From Antedon mediterranea (taxonomy: Eukaryota; Echinodermata; Crinoidea; Comatulida; Antedonidae), in NCBI RefSeq assembly GCF_964355755.1, contig NC_092675.1, positions 18,368,912-18,428,911 on the forward strand: a stretch of DNA of 60,000 bases. The letters run 5' to 3'. Numbering within the stretch: the first letter of the stretch is position 1; each line of letters starts with the position of its first letter. Made by a program: the position numbers and the translations under genes. Shown here one piece after another: positions 47,511-60,000 of the stretch. Under the pieces are notes generated by a model that saw nothing but the letters and a program-made list of their open reading frames with translations, had not been told where the DNA came from and ran no database searches.

Positions 47511-47764
47511 TTACGGTAAACTTCATTAAACGTAAACAATTTACGGTGTTTGAAACAGTATGGTTTAATATTACGGTAAACTTCATTCAACGTAAACAAT
47601 TTACGGTGTTTGATACAGTATGGTTTAATATTACGGTAAACTTCATTCAACGTAAACAATTTACGGTGTTTGATACAGTATGGTTTAATATTACGGTAAA
47701 CTTCATTCGACGTAAACAATTTACGGTGTTTGATACAGTATGGTTTAATATTACGGTAAACTTT
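47511..47764. repeat. 60-bp tandem repeat, 4.2 copies, with degenerate flank
   Basis: Units begin at 47511, 47571, 47631, 47691 and a partial at 47751, each with TTACGGTAAACTTCATT. Copies 2 and 3 appear identical, and copies 1 and 4 have a few differences. Looser copies of CAACGTAAA and GTTTGATACAGTAT continue to about 47900. The 60-bp period keeps frames open on both strands, which I judge to be an artefact. Confidence 0.95.
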
Positions 47765-47899
47765 GTTTGATACAGGATGTGTTCATTATTATTACAGTGG
47801 AATTCAACGTAAAAGGTCAACGTAATTTTCAACGTAAATAATGCATAGTGTTTGATACAGTATTGTTCATTATTATTACGATGGACTTTAACGTAATCA

Positions 47900-50620
47900 C
47901 CTTGGTGAATTTCAAAGTAATCTTTTATACCTTTTTTAAATTACCTACACCTTATTCATAAGAAACGTGTACATATGTATCATCCTATACACTGGAAAGG
48001 TATATAAGCATTAAGAGGAATTTTAAAGGATTCCAATGATATAAGCAACCGATATACGTGAACCAAATAACGATATGTCATTTAAAAGGTCATCCTTGGT
48101 GTATGTTTCTAAAAAGATTTGTTCCTCAATTCATTTATATCGACTTTTAAAAAAATACCCGAGTAGTTTCTCTGTATGTATCTTTGAAACATGTATTGCA
48201 TACAAGTATACACGAAGCAGTAAGCTTTTGTCGATGTTCTTCTTTTGATTCTTTTTATTAAATACAATTTTGACTATTGTACATACTTTTACTTGGCTAA
48301 AAATAACAGTTGATTTTGTTTTACTTTTCTGTCTGCACTTTTATTTATTTCTTTATATCGATTTAAAATTATCAAAGCCTGTCGTAGCTATGATCTATAC
48401 AATAAGAAAGAAACCTAAAATTTAAAACCAACAAAACTAACGAACAAAAGGCGATAAAAAGATTAGATTCAATGATCAATTATGGAAAAACATTAATTGC
48501 TCTCTCAAACTGGACGAAATTCTATTTGAAAATAGACCAGCTAATTAAACAATCATTTAGAAATCTCCTATTTTGATAATGTAATGTGTTTCACTCATGG
48601 GAGGGCGCCAATGTTGAATTTAAGATTTCATTTTTCCAGTACTTAACGTTGGAACATAACACAGACGTAGACATACAAAGTGTGTCTCAACAAATCGGTA
48701 CGTTTGTCTACATCTGTTAGAACATTAGTCTTTTTGTCAACACTAATGCATTATATTTTTGCTAATTTTACTTTTTGGTTAACAAACGTCGTTTTGTCGA
48801 CATGATATGAATTTTAATGACAAATGCTGCATATATGTGTTGAGAAACGCCACTGTTTCCTTCATTTAAACAACTTATAGTACTTGTTTTAAGTTGTTGA
48901 ATGAAAGCCTAAAGGAAATTAACTTAATCGTCAATACACAAATGATTTTGTTAGAGATATCTTAAATATCATATGGTTTTTGCGCCACTTCTTTAGCCTG
49001 CTATTTGTTATGTTTCATGACAAAATTCCATCTAATTTTTGTTTTCAAACTTCTACAATTTTTAATCGACCTACATAAATGAACTGACCACCATACCCAT
49101 TATTATATATAGTTTGATAACCGTAATAAAGCAACTCCTGTTGCCATGACCACGTGGGACGTGGGGGCGAAGGTTGCAGACATGAAACTGGGGTTGTATA
49201 TTGTCGCTAGAGACGATACCTATGTGTGTCGGTTGTGAATTTACAGTAAAATAAGTTTGCAATTTGTTTGCATTTTTCATAAGTAACTTATGTGATCTTA
49301 CTGTGCTAGGTTATCGGTAGGTTATTTGTTTGTGAAAACGTGAACCTTGCCAGTTATTATCAATCCAATTTTAATGCCTAAAGGCCAACTTAATTGTTGT
49401 TGCTTTTACTTTGTAATAAAAATGAATTTCTATGATCAGTCTTCAACGTATTTACTTGAAGGAAAATACATGCATAGATAAATATGTTTATTTACATCAG
49501 TTTTTGGAATTCGGCAGTAACTTGTATCATGTTTTTCCTTGATCTGCATGTAGATACATACAAAATGGTTAGCTTATGTAACCCGTATCTTAAGGCAAAT
49601 CTATCCAATTTATCACATACCTCACCAAACAAAATTACATATATGTATGGTAATCTCATTCAGCGTTTTAATAGCCTATTACATTTGTTTTTGCGGAAAT
49701 ATATTGACATTTTTAGAAATAAAATTAGGACTAGCATTGCCAATAGCAAAGCCTGATGTACTATACCAGAAATTTGGAAATATTTTGAAATTAAAACCTA
49801 TTTCATTCATCTTGTACTGGCCTAATTCAAGATATAATTTAAACCAACGATAAGTTGTTCACCTATAACAATTTCATTCGGAAATGACAGTAGAGAGTAA
49901 TTAGCCTATAGAGTACTGAAACCAGGGAAGCTGAAGCTAGAAAATTCATTTCATTTTTTCCAACTTCAATAGCAGTAATTGACGTTACTTTTCTCAGGTC
50001 AAAGACGTCTCAGACCGGTTGTGCAATATAAATATTAGGTTTCATTATCAGAACATAGCGGGATTGATACCCATTGGTACAGTATGGCGAAAAAATATAA
50101 CTTGAAAGGAAAGGGTTGATAAGTAAATTGTAATTTGAATTCAACATGGCTGAAAACTGTAACAAATTATATTATGTTGTCAAAATGATAAGTCTTCAGT
50201 AGATATCAACACAATACAGTACTACTCCTTTTGGACAACCTATTAAAAGGACACCCCTAATGGTATACTTTCCTGTGAAACGAACCAGTGGCAATATACT
50301 TAATACGCCAACTTCTATTCAGGGGACATCGCAAATATGTCACTTCAGGGTTCTGCCGTATACAAAAGATCCTCTCTCACTTACTGCAGTAACTTCTAAC
50401 ATGGACAAATATAAATTATCAAACAAATTATATTTCGTTCAGGTGTTTTTTCTATGAAGGAAATAACTCTCATCTTTTAAATACAAATATGTTATATTTA
50501 GAACAGCGTTGAGTGGCTGTAAAAAGTAGTAAGTTGACCGCTTAGAAGCACCGTACATGACAAAATGACTTCCAAGTTGAATTAATAGAATCATAACGTG
50601 TTGCATGTCTAGACTTAACT
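47900..50620. other. Intergenic region
   Basis: AT-rich sequence with no coding exon, RNA gene or bounded element that I can support. Confidence 0.4.
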
Positions 50621-50625
50621 TTATG

Positions 50626-50676
50626 ATGTAGAAAACTTGATGTTGAAAACTTGATGTTGAAAACTTGATGTTGAAA
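50626..50676. repeat. 14-bp tandem repeat, about 3.5 copies
   Basis: AAAACTTGATGTTG is repeated head to tail. Confidence 0.9.
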
Positions 50677-50679
50677 CAA

Positions 50680-51890
50680 TGAATGTCTATACTCTATTAC
50701 GCTTCTGAAGTTATCAGATAATTGTAAAAACAAAAACAAAATCCTCTGCAATGAAAGCTTTTATTAACTTATTGAAATTAAAATGTAACCTTGGAGATTA
50801 ATATACGACAGTACTGATTGTAAGCTTATCACTTCACGTATGGATAAGTGTATTAACCTTAGAGCCTAAAATTATTGTGTGCCCATATATGCATCACAGT
50901 AATGGGTGGGATATAATCATTAGTAAGTACCCCTTTTACGTCACTAAGTGTCTCATATGATCATTGCGAATTTTGATTAATTTTTACAAATCATTACAAC
51001 CAGAACTGTATTATTACTTTAGGTTACAATTAACCTATCTTATGTTCAAACATGGTATCTAAACCAAGACTAGAAATTTGACACTACCTAAATTATCATG
51101 TGATATGTATTACTAGTATAAACGATCGATAATTAGGGCTATGCAAAATAAAACAAGATGCTGAAGACGGTTTCCTAATTGAAGCATGGGTTAACGGAGC
51201 AAGGAATTAAAGATTTTATATTGTTTATAAAAAGAAAAAAGTGCTGATCCATTCCGTAACGAAACAAGCGTAACCGAATCTACATGCACCTGGGACCAAA
51301 TACATGAGTACATCACGTGTCCACGCATTTTTGTTTGTTAATGCAAATCGAAAAGCATTCTTGTATGTAGTATAAGGTGTTAATAGTTTACTATGAACAT
51401 ACACAAACCATTGTATTGATTAGTTAGTGAATCGTACACGAATCCCCTATCGGAATCTATTTTCACATCGTGTATGATATCGAACGCTAATGACATGTCG
51501 TATAGAATATCTCACAGTGTTCTACTCTAATCAGATTTCCAGCAAATTTTTACACGAACTCATCGGTCGAATTTATATTTGTCAAAGCGATGCTTATTTT
51601 ACTTATTGCAAACACACTGTTTGTCCTTATAATGGTTTGATGTTTGCTGTTAAATCCTATTTTACTCAATTCAAAGCATGATTGTTTGGGACAGAAAGTT
51701 AACGTAGTTATAGCTGAAGCATTATGAAGACTACTAATATTGCAATTTTAACAACAAAAAAGAGAAAAAAAGAAAAGAACCACTAAATTTCTATTTCATA
51801 AGATACTCTAGTTGAATGAGATTTCTTTAATTTCTAAAATCATTGGTCAGATGTTTGCACATGCGTGTACATTGAAAATACTAACTACTT
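50680..51890. other. Intergenic region
   Basis: AT-rich sequence with no supported gene. Confidence 0.35.
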
Positions 51891-51899
51891 CGCAAGTAA

Positions 51900-51968
51900 T
51901 TCTCGGGTGGGACTCGAACCGACGACCTCCCGATCTAGATATGACCAATTACTCAACATTATGACGCA
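51900..51968 (-). mobile_element. tRNA-derived sequence with intact B box (SINE head or tRNA pseudogene)
   Basis: On the minus strand GTCGGTTCGAGTCCCACCC contains the pol III B box GGTTCGAGTCC without mismatch. It is preceded by a weak A-box region (TGTTGAGTAATTGGTCA) at tRNA spacing, with GATCGGGAGGTC in between. The T stem has a mismatch and the acceptor ends do not pair, so it is not a working tRNA gene. Confidence 0.65.
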
Positions 51969-51974
51969 AAATTT

Positions 51975-52620
51975 GTTAGTTGTGGAGACGAATTAGCGCA
52001 GTGCGATGACTGCTCGACAAACAGGGACCATTTGGAGAGATTAACGTTGTTGCGTTTGGCCACCTGTGCGCATGACTGCAAGACAGACAAATGTCCCTAT
52101 ATATAAAATTGTCAAATAGTATGAGAACTACAAGTTAATTTATTAGAAGTGCCAAAAATCAGGTATTTTTGTAAACGAACCATCGCAATTAAACCATGTT
52201 TTTTATGTGCTATTGTAAATTAAAGACTTCATCACACTATTATACTTGTATCAAAATTATAAGCAAACATTATGCAGATAAATGCACTAATTTATGCATG
52301 AGATTATCAACCATCTATATTCATGCTGGTGGACTAGATAAGCGCTTTTCAATACACGATGAGGTTAGCTTAGGTTAGCTGGCAGTAGCTTAACCAGAGC
52401 TCATCTGTCTGTAACTGTGTGAACCGGCTATTTGCCTTGCTGCTATAGATAGTAAATTATTTTCACATTTACATTAATTTTATAGTGACTTCTTAATTAG
52501 ATTAAAGTAATACTTGATGTATTCATGTTGAAATGACATGTTTCCACCATGATGTGATCTGAAAGATATAATCGATAGAAAAACTGTAATGTATAGTTTC
52601 TGAAGAACATAAGCACAACG
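51975..52620. other. Intergenic region
   Basis: I see a locally GC-richer stretch at 51985-52090 and GGTTAGCTTAGGTTAGCTGG at 52363-52382. No gene is seen. Confidence 0.35.
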
Positions 52621-52626
52621 TGTGTT

Positions 52627-52763
52627 AGACTACCAGGTCCAGCAACTGTCACTAGATACATCTTAACTGACTATCGCTAGTCAGTTATATACAAATCTAG
52701 TTGTATATTTTTAAGTAGATGTATCTCTGTCAAGTGGCTCTATACGTATAACCGGGTAGTTAG
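52627..52763. mobile_element. Foldback MITE, copy 1
   Basis: The core 52647-52732 runs from TGTCACTAGATACATCTTAA to AGTAGATGTATCTCTGTCA, with inner palindromes TGACTATCGCTAGTCA and ATACAAATCTAGTTGTAT. Outer flanks (CTACCAGGTC and AACCGGGTAG) extend the inverted symmetry. A diverged copy of the same length lies at 58070-58155. Confidence 0.7.
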
Positions 52764-52859
52764 GCTCTCCCTGTTTCAAACAGGAAGACTAACAACATAT
52801 ATGTGATAACGCATGCATTTTACACAATGTTACAAAATGCATGGGTTCTGGTGAGTAAC

Positions 52860-52902
52860 GAGGGGTTGGAGGAGGGGGATTTGGGGGGGGGGGGGGTGGT
52901 AT
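52860..52902. repeat. G-rich tract
   Basis: GAGGGGTTGGAGGAGGGGGA is followed by TTT and a run of about 14 G, then TGG. Its purine-rich G tracts are compatible with quadruplex formation. No GGATCC motif precedes it, unlike the other two G-runs. Confidence 0.8.
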
Positions 52903-52904
52903 CC

Positions 52905-54210
52905 AAAGAAATTAGAGATCAGGCCTATAATATATTGATATAATCAAATCGTATCAAACGGAATACAAATTTGGTCAACATCCACAATCATCTACAATAT
53001 ATTCTGAGGATTTTATATCAATCATATTACTTGTCATATTTTTGTTTGAATAAAATTAATTACTTTATCAATATGCATGTTAAGTTATAAATAACGAGTT
53101 ATTGAATATAAAAAGTAGTGTAATTACCATTAATACAAACAACAAATGTAAATAGTCATAATTGCATAGAATTATACAATAATTTATTAATGTTTTACAT
53201 CAAATGGTTAATTTATATAATTTAAATTCACTTTGCAACGTTTATCTTTATTTTATTCAATATGTATTACGGTAATTAATAGAATATGTAAAAAAATAAA
53301 AAAATGATTATTATTGATAAAAGATTATTTAATTCGATTCTGTCTCTATGTCACCAGAAAGGTAAAATGAAATGCGCATATCGGATTACTGTGTATTGAC
53401 CAACAAGTAAACTGTTTTAAATTGTTTCTTTCTTGTGACACATTGTTCGGTTTTATAGATTTATTTTAGTTGTGTATCAATCACGTAACAAAGTTGACAC
53501 GCGTACAAACATGTATCATCATTCAACAACATTTTAACGCGCGCATCATGTGTGTCTGTGACATGATGCCACTATATTGCGGGCAACACGCCGACACGCA
53601 TACGGAGGATACATGCGCATGCTCAGACAAAAAGAATTATTCAATCATTATTGTTGACCTTTTTAACCTTTTAATTTATGTAGTAAACTGCAATAAATAT
53701 TTTTCGATTAATAAGAATTTTCTTATTTTAATTGTTTTATTTTACAGTTATTAACCCTTCGGGCACGATTTTGAATATTATAACTAATATGACAAGCAAT
53801 TTAATACCAATAAACTTGACTTGTCGTTTGATTATATTTAAGTGCAATTTAATATCATACATAATTCAAAAGTCATTAGTCACTTTATTTCTATACTTAA
53901 CAAATAATTAATGCATGTGAATTGTTTATTGATTACCGTCTATCAAGAAAGGCACCTTCATTTAAAACGCACTGTTTTTCTTAACAGTTTCAGAAATTCA
54001 GTAATTAATATAAGGCTGTTTTCTGAATTGTCCTGTTCAAACAAGAGACTAGCAGCAGTTGTGATGGTAAATCGGCCTAACTAGCATTGCTCAGGAAAAT
54101 GTTGCTCCTTTTGTGAAAAAAAAGAAGCTTATATTCAGTTTAAAATGAACCTACAAAGCAAGTACAAACATTACTGGGAATTTCGGTTTTGAAGGTATTA
54201 TGATCGATTG
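52905..54210. other. Intergenic region
   Basis: The stretch 53495-53630 is richer in CpG (ACGCGCGCATC, TGCGCATGCTC). No gene is supported. Confidence 0.35.
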
Positions 54211-54217
54211 GTATGAT

Positions 54218-54325
54218 AATTCCGATAACGTTTGGGCTGACGGTAAGACCGAGCTATTCAGACCATGCGTGAATTCCGATAACGTTTGGCCTGACGGTAA
54301 GACCGAGCTATTCAGACCATGCGTG
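54218..54325. repeat. 54-bp direct duplication with a diverged third copy
   Basis: Two units starting AATTCCGATAACGTTTGG at 54218 and 54272 are nearly identical (GGGC versus GGCC). A degenerate third copy of GACTGACGGTAATACAG and GAGCTATTGAGACCATG lies at 54490-54532. Confidence 0.92.
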
Positions 54326-54539
54326 AATTCATCGCATATATTGAGATCATGTTTGTAAATTTAAATGTAAATGGGGGAATAACCTGCGACCTGCAGCCTA
54401 CTGGGCTGAATTGCGGACATGTGTGGACAACACAGTAGCCTACCACAACTTTCTACTCCCTTCGTGTCGCGTGCTGCCACAAATGTGAGACTGACGGTAA
54501 TACAGTACGCAGAGCTATTGAGACCATGTCTGCGGTTAT

Positions 54540-56205
54540 GGAGGCTCCTATATATAATGCACTTATAATATTAATATTAGAATCCTATCATTTCATAGAA
54601 ATACGTTACAATATTCCATTTAGCGACGATATGTTATAATGAAATAAAAAAAAAACGCTATGAATAATTACCTTTGAAAGCGCTCGAGGAACTCAACATT
54701 TTGATGAAAATGCAATTTCATATTTTGCTTCAAACTTGTCATGTTGAATATAAATCAATTTCACCCATCAATATAAATGCATTGATCGACGGCAACCAAT
54801 ACTTACTTCTAAAAGATACATTACTAGAGGTACAAGTTGGTATGGATAAAAGCACACCAATAAATAAATTCTAATGGTGCCTGTAAGATTGGAGGTACTA
54901 ACAGCAGGCTTCTTTAGCAGCGATTCTTTATATAATATATTATTTGTTCAGGTCCATCATAATTAGACAAATTATGAAATACAGTTTCACGTTTGAGGCC
55001 TGTATAATGGTCATAACCCTACTCACAAGCGCCGCATGTTATGTGACGCTGTATTATAGAATGTGCATATGTCACTATATATTATAATGTGGAGAAACAA
55101 CCGGGTAGAAAACGTATAGTCCTTGGGAACAAAATTGTCCTCAAAATATACATAATGATATTTATTGTAGAATTGTTAAAAATAATAAACGATTTATATA
55201 TTATTCATAGTTTTTTTAGCCTGTATTTTAATTCTGTGTGAGTATTGTTGTTGTCGAAGGCCACAGTTTTCCAACCAAGTAGTTCTTTCATAATATCATA
55301 ATTCATAATTTGTAATGAAGAATTGATAATCCTAAATCACGAATACAATAATTAAAACTCAATAATCAGTTATTAGTATGCACCATACTCTTACTAATTG
55401 ATTACGGCAAAGTCGTAAAACACGAACTTAGGTGAACAGAGTTCTCTAACCAATTATTTACCCTCATTTCGCCTGTATGGCCAACAATAGGAAATATTGG
55501 TCCCTATTAAATTAGGTCTCCCTTATGGTATTTTCACAATTCATAACAATTTCATCAACTAGTAAACATAAGGATGGGTAACACGTAGAACTGATATTGA
55601 ATAAAATTCAAAAGTTTAATACATTCCAACAAGACATGGATTTAGTAATAGTTATATACAAAATCTAAAAATGTCCACCAAAGCCAGGAAAGATAAATGT
55701 AACTCCTTTCTGATATTCATGAATCCTAAAATTCTATCATATGTCATGATTTGAAAAACCTTTCACAATTGCGACATTATATTCTATAGATTCACCTAAA
55801 GTGTATCTATTTATGTATCACTCACACAAGAAAGTGTCTCTGAGATGACACGACTTAAATGTGATTCCAAATTTCCATTGAGTTGAGTGTTAAAAATTAA
55901 GGACATTGAAGTACGGTTATAAACCTAGGCTTTAACGAGGTAGGTATCTGTGGCTGTTGTTTAAACATTCATAACATAATTAATTACAGTACTTGCATGC
56001 AAAAGAACATTGGTGATCTTTGCGAAAATATAAGAATCATAAATCACAATCAGATTAGTACCAGTAATTAGTATCAGCAAATCCAGTTGTCTACATTCGA
56101 CGTTAAAACGAAAGTAAGGTTTTCAACTTGTATTGACGGGCAATAAACGTGCATTACAAGTTGTTTTGAGAGAAAAAACTTTATTGACATTTACATTGAC
56201 ACAAA
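54540..56205. other. Intergenic AT-rich region
   Basis: I see no supported gene or bounded element. Confidence 0.4.
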
Positions 56206-56209
56206 AGGA

Positions 56210-56530
56210 AACGGCCACATGAGAAAAGTCGGCATGAAAAAAGTCCCTATGAGAAAGGTCGTCATGAAAAAAAGTCCCCCATAAGAAAAGTTCCCACAGG
56301 AAAAGTTCATACGGGAAAGTTCGCACAGGGGAAAGTACCCGCCCTAAAAAAGATCCCACGGGAAAATTTTACACGGAATTTCCCAATGTCCTCGTGGAAA
56401 AAGCCCTCAAAAAGAAATATTCCCCACTCACAGGGAAAAGTCAACAAAAAAAATCTTTCAGAAAAAATTCCCTGGGAAATTTCATCAAGGAAAATTCTCC
56501 AGAAAAAATCGCGATGGAAAGTCCACAGGA
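56210..56530. repeat. Degenerate purine-rich minisatellite
   Basis: Loosely spaced copies of CATGAGAAAAGTC-like words (GGCATGAAAAAAGTCC, ACAGGAAAAGTTCA, ACGGGAAAGTTCG) recur about every 14-17 bp. The plus strand is strongly purine-rich. The period is irregular, so the array is old. Confidence 0.75.
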
Positions 56531-57274
56531 GAAATGAAAAGTCTCTCTAAAGTTATTTTTAATTTATTAAACTAATGGTTATTACAAATTATACATATAT
56601 ATATATGAATTAATGATACAATACCGTAGCAAACATATCTGTAACATTTGACATGGCATAAATGATACTAATGTTATATATAAACCCATGAATAAAATTC
56701 CAATATATTAAAAAATAGTATGACTTTTCAAACAGGGTGGGTAAAATTCATAAACTGGCAATCATATACATTACTAAATCTACAAAATGAACAGATGTAA
56801 AGATTTAATACTTACGATTGATGGACAGTTGACAAATAAAACTGATTTATAATTGCGTAGATTGATCATTACAGAAGGTGTTAAAAAAGACAAACGAGGA
56901 CGTTACACTTTCATATCCTCCTAATCAATTCGATGAAATCATCCATATTAATTGCTTAAGCGCAATAGTGTCGCTGGATATATAAACTAATTTCCATTGG
57001 TCAGTGGCTATTTAGTTAGTAATAATAACTGTCTAAATTATTCTATATAATTAAAAAATATGTTTCCTGAAATAGTATTTAAATTAGCAAAACATTAACA
57101 TATGTCGATTTTCAATTTTAGCCCAAAAGCGATTTAAAAAGTGATTTTTAAAAAGGAAAAAAAAAACACACGAACTGTTCACTACACTATGCGTGTTCGC
57201 ACCCTTTAGGCGTCAAATCATCGAAAGGGAAATCGGTAAAGATAATTAAATTATCAATGATTTAGAAACAAACT

Positions 57275-57425
57275 CCATATCTAGTCACGTGATAACAAAA
57301 TGATGTTTATATAGTCGGTACAGGAGAAACGTCTTGGGATTTGCTGGACAACAGTATTTGTCTAAACCTTCATCGAGAGACATTACGGACGTCCCGGATT
57401 TGCTTGAAAACATCTTAAGGTATTG
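57275..57425 (+). promoter_or_regulatory. Candidate TATA promoter and short first exon, plus strand
   Basis: An E-box CACGTG (57283) and a TATA-like GTTTATATAG (57306-57315) precede a GC-richer stretch. That stretch ends in AACATCTTAAG|GTATTG, a weak donor at 57419. There is no ATG in the exon-like part. No following exon is recognised to the right. This is speculative. Confidence 0.2.
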
Positions 57426-57429
57426 GATT

Positions 57430-58065
57430 TTAATTATACATGTTTTTAACTACTAATAGAACTAATATTAATTATGTAAACACTAAGCATTATAACTTGG
57501 TAATTTCTTCGCCGCTTTGACATAATCAAGTTAAATTATGTTACTTATTTATTTATATGAATGAAATGAATATTGCAGACTTACCGACTAAGGATCGTTA
57601 ATCAATGAACTTTTACCTAATCATTTCTACTTATTTTTTAAACCAAATTGAACTAATATTATATTTGTAGATATTGTACAATAGTACAAGCCCTCGGGCA
57701 AAACCCTGGGTTCGGGTTGAATCTGAAAGATTAACTTCTTTATGGTTTTTATGGTTTTATGGTACATTCTCTATCTAAATGCAGCGTGTACACTAATAAC
57801 TAACAAAGTAAACGGCTCTAAAACTGGGTATCTGGCTTAAAAAGAGAGAGAAATTACCCTAAAACATCTAAAAGACCCGCGCTCACTCGACACACTTACT
57901 GGAATGTATACAGTTCATTGAATCAGTTTAACTACAATCACATTTGAGGCTTGTATAATTTGTATCAATTCAACTTGCATTGTATTTAAACTAACCACAA
58001 CATATTTACATAATATAGAATTAACATATGACGCACATGCACCGCTATATCACGCGTCCAATTTA
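57430..58065. other. Intergenic region
   Basis: I see no gene. TTTATGGTTTTTATGGTTTT at 57740-57760 is a short direct repeat. Confidence 0.35.
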
Positions 58066-58069
58066 CATC

Positions 58070-58155
58070 TGTCACTAGATAGATTTTAAATGACTATCGC
58101 AAGTCATCAAGATACGTGTCTAGCTGTTTTAAATACGTTTAATATATATCTGTCA
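58070..58155. mobile_element. Foldback MITE, copy 2
   Basis: It runs from TGTCACTAGATAGATTTTAA to ATATATATCTGTCA and has TGACTATCGCAAGTCA in the same place as copy 1 (52647-52732). Both cores are about 86 bp. The inverted ends here are more decayed. Confidence 0.6.
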
Positions 58156-58159
58156 TTAA

Positions 58160-60000
58160 GTCCATAATAGACAAGGTATAACGTGATAAGTGTATTTAGG
58201 ATACACAATGCACCGGAAACCAAAATTGGGTGATATCACTTGTCAATACCAATAATGTCGTATTTGTAGATAGGTAACCGGGTTAACTTCTTAAAAAAAG
58301 TACTGCTTTTTGAATTACATATTCGAAATGTTACGTCTGCTAGTATACAGCAGGGGATTCTCAGTGCTGCATTTTTCATTTTAAGAAAAGATAAGAGTAA
58401 TCCATACTATAGTAGTAGGTAGAACAACAGCATTATATTGATGCTTTAAATCATATTCCCCCAGTGGGTACTACGAAAAACATGAATACAGCTCTGTCAG
58501 CTATACAAAGTAGAACAATCCCCTAGCTATACTTTTAAAAATCATCGTGTATTCGTACTAGATAAAAACAAAATTAGACGTCGGTTCGTGTTGACATGTG
58601 AATTAAACATGACGATGATGAGAGTTTAGCTAAGAGATACCACCAATGCTGTAGTCGTTGATGGCATGAGTTGCGATGAAAGAGTCTAATATATTCCTGA
58701 TAAAACAGCAAGTGCTTTTGGAATATTTTCATATTATTACAGTTTGTATCTTTCTAATAATTATATTTTCAATGTACTCATAGTTTTGATAAATTAAAAT
58801 TAATGTCAATGTTTTGTTGTATTTGACCTTCCTTTGGAACATGATAATGATAACAGTGTTAAACTAAAATTAGAACCGATAAGTGATTAGAGTTACGGTA
58901 GTAGAACTAATCAGAAAATAGAAATGAAAGTATTTCATTATTCTATTAGGTTATGTATCTATTAGACCTGGCCCGAACTATACAATGCGTTCCATTTATG
59001 TATCTATCACAATTATATTGGAGAAGAAAAATATGGTACCGATTGTGTGAACTCATTTTTTGTCTTCGCTTGTTTTCGGCATCTAAGTGGTGTAGACGTG
59101 TTCCGATCATTTATGTAAACCTAATTGTCCTGTAAACCGTTTGTCTTGTAAATGAACTGTTACATATTGGTCTCTTACCTCGAGTAATGAAAAATAGACG
59201 AAAAATAGTAATTATATGATATGTTTTTATAAAGGTTTGCATGGTGAATAAACATTAACAAATTAGAAAAATGGAAAAATAGGAGACATTCTCAGCATTA
59301 GTTTCAATTCAATTCAATGCACATAATATCAACATTTTACGTTTAAACTGTCTGCAAATGTAATTTAAAACTGCTTTTCTTGTTATTTAATTTGCTTTGA
59401 TCTGTGCGTGTGTACTGTCAGATTATTCATATTTGGTATTAAATTGATATTGAAATGAATAATAATCATGATTGAACGGCATTTTTACAAATTCTAATTC
59501 AAAAATTTATATTTTGTATTTGTTTTTATCCATCACTGGAGAGATTGGAGAGATTCTAGTACGTCTAAAATAAATAAATAATTGTGTTTTTTTAACCTTT
59601 GATTAAAAAAATATCTAATGGTAGTCCATAACTGCGAAATAATTTAATTACTGGTCATAACGATTTTCGAAAGGTCGTGGAAAACTGTGGTAAGATAATT
59701 AAATCAGAATTATGGATATATCTGTTATGGTAACCCGTGTCTATTCGATTATAACAGTATATATATGTTTTTAATTGTCTGAACATAAATTATCCGTATT
59801 CATACTTGAAACATCTTGGCCTGTATTAAAAATAAAGAGTGATAATAATTATCAAGTGTTCTCCAATAGACAACATAATGTAGAGATCAATCCGCGCTTA
59901 CATTAATAGGAGTACAGAAATAGTAAATTAAGTTGATTAAATGCCAGGGTACATCAGTTGATTAAGTTTTAGGACGTCTTAAACACATAGTGTGTGCCTT
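58160..60000. other. Intergenic AT-rich region to the window end
   Basis: No coding exon, RNA gene or bounded repeat is supported on either strand. Confidence 0.35.

Noticed and set aside
47411-47832. Repeat-peptide open frames on both strands
   Set aside because: The 60-bp period keeps frames open. Nothing suggests expression.
51985-52050. Possible plus-strand tRNA with TTAGCGCAGTGCGATGA
   Set aside because: The A-box resemblance is not followed by a B box, and no cloverleaf can be drawn.

Overview
The window is a piece of an AT-rich, intron-bearing animal nuclear genome. It has GT-AG introns, a nicotinic acetylcholine receptor gene with animal-type exon boundaries, a gelsolin-family exon, LINE and SINE fragments (including one derived from 5S rRNA), and many short inverted-repeat transposons. 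These point to a marine invertebrate. A deuterostome such as an echinoderm is my best guess, but that rests on general impression rather than on a diagnostic gene.

All three supported protein genes lie on the minus strand. (1) At the left edge is the first coding exon of a gelsolin/severin-like actin-binding protein (1599-1861). The rest of that gene lies beyond the window, and its likely non-coding first exon and promoter are near 8.7-8.9 kb. (2) A compact two-exon gene at 9176-9900 encodes a 189-residue tail-anchored coiled-coil protein of unknown function. (3) A complete six-exon gene at 18840-29940 encodes a 489-residue nicotinic acetylcholine receptor subunit of alpha type. I rebuilt it exon by exon: every splice site is GT-AG and all phases agree, and two exons have the family's conserved sizes of 45 and 110 nt.

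The rest is non-coding. The gelsolin-gene region carries a 17-bp minisatellite (about 54 copies), a Harbinger-like MITE, a tRNA-like element and a stretch unusually rich in TACAGTA words. Between genes 2 and 3 are foldbacks, a 21-bp tandem repeat and a 504-bp inverted-repeat element with a 7-bp target duplication. The receptor introns contain a broken LINE with a second retroelement fragment inside it, a perfect 21-bp hairpin and a 5S-rRNA-derived SINE. From about 30 kb to the right end I see no convincing coding gene. That half holds decayed transposons, tandem repeats and two candidate promoters, one of which could belong to a distant 5' UTR exon of the receptor.

I found no operon, CRISPR array, viral gene or clearly novel system. 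The most interesting points are an apparent partial duplication of receptor loop-E coding sequence in intron 4, an unusual M2 pore lining, and the two well-bounded MITEs.
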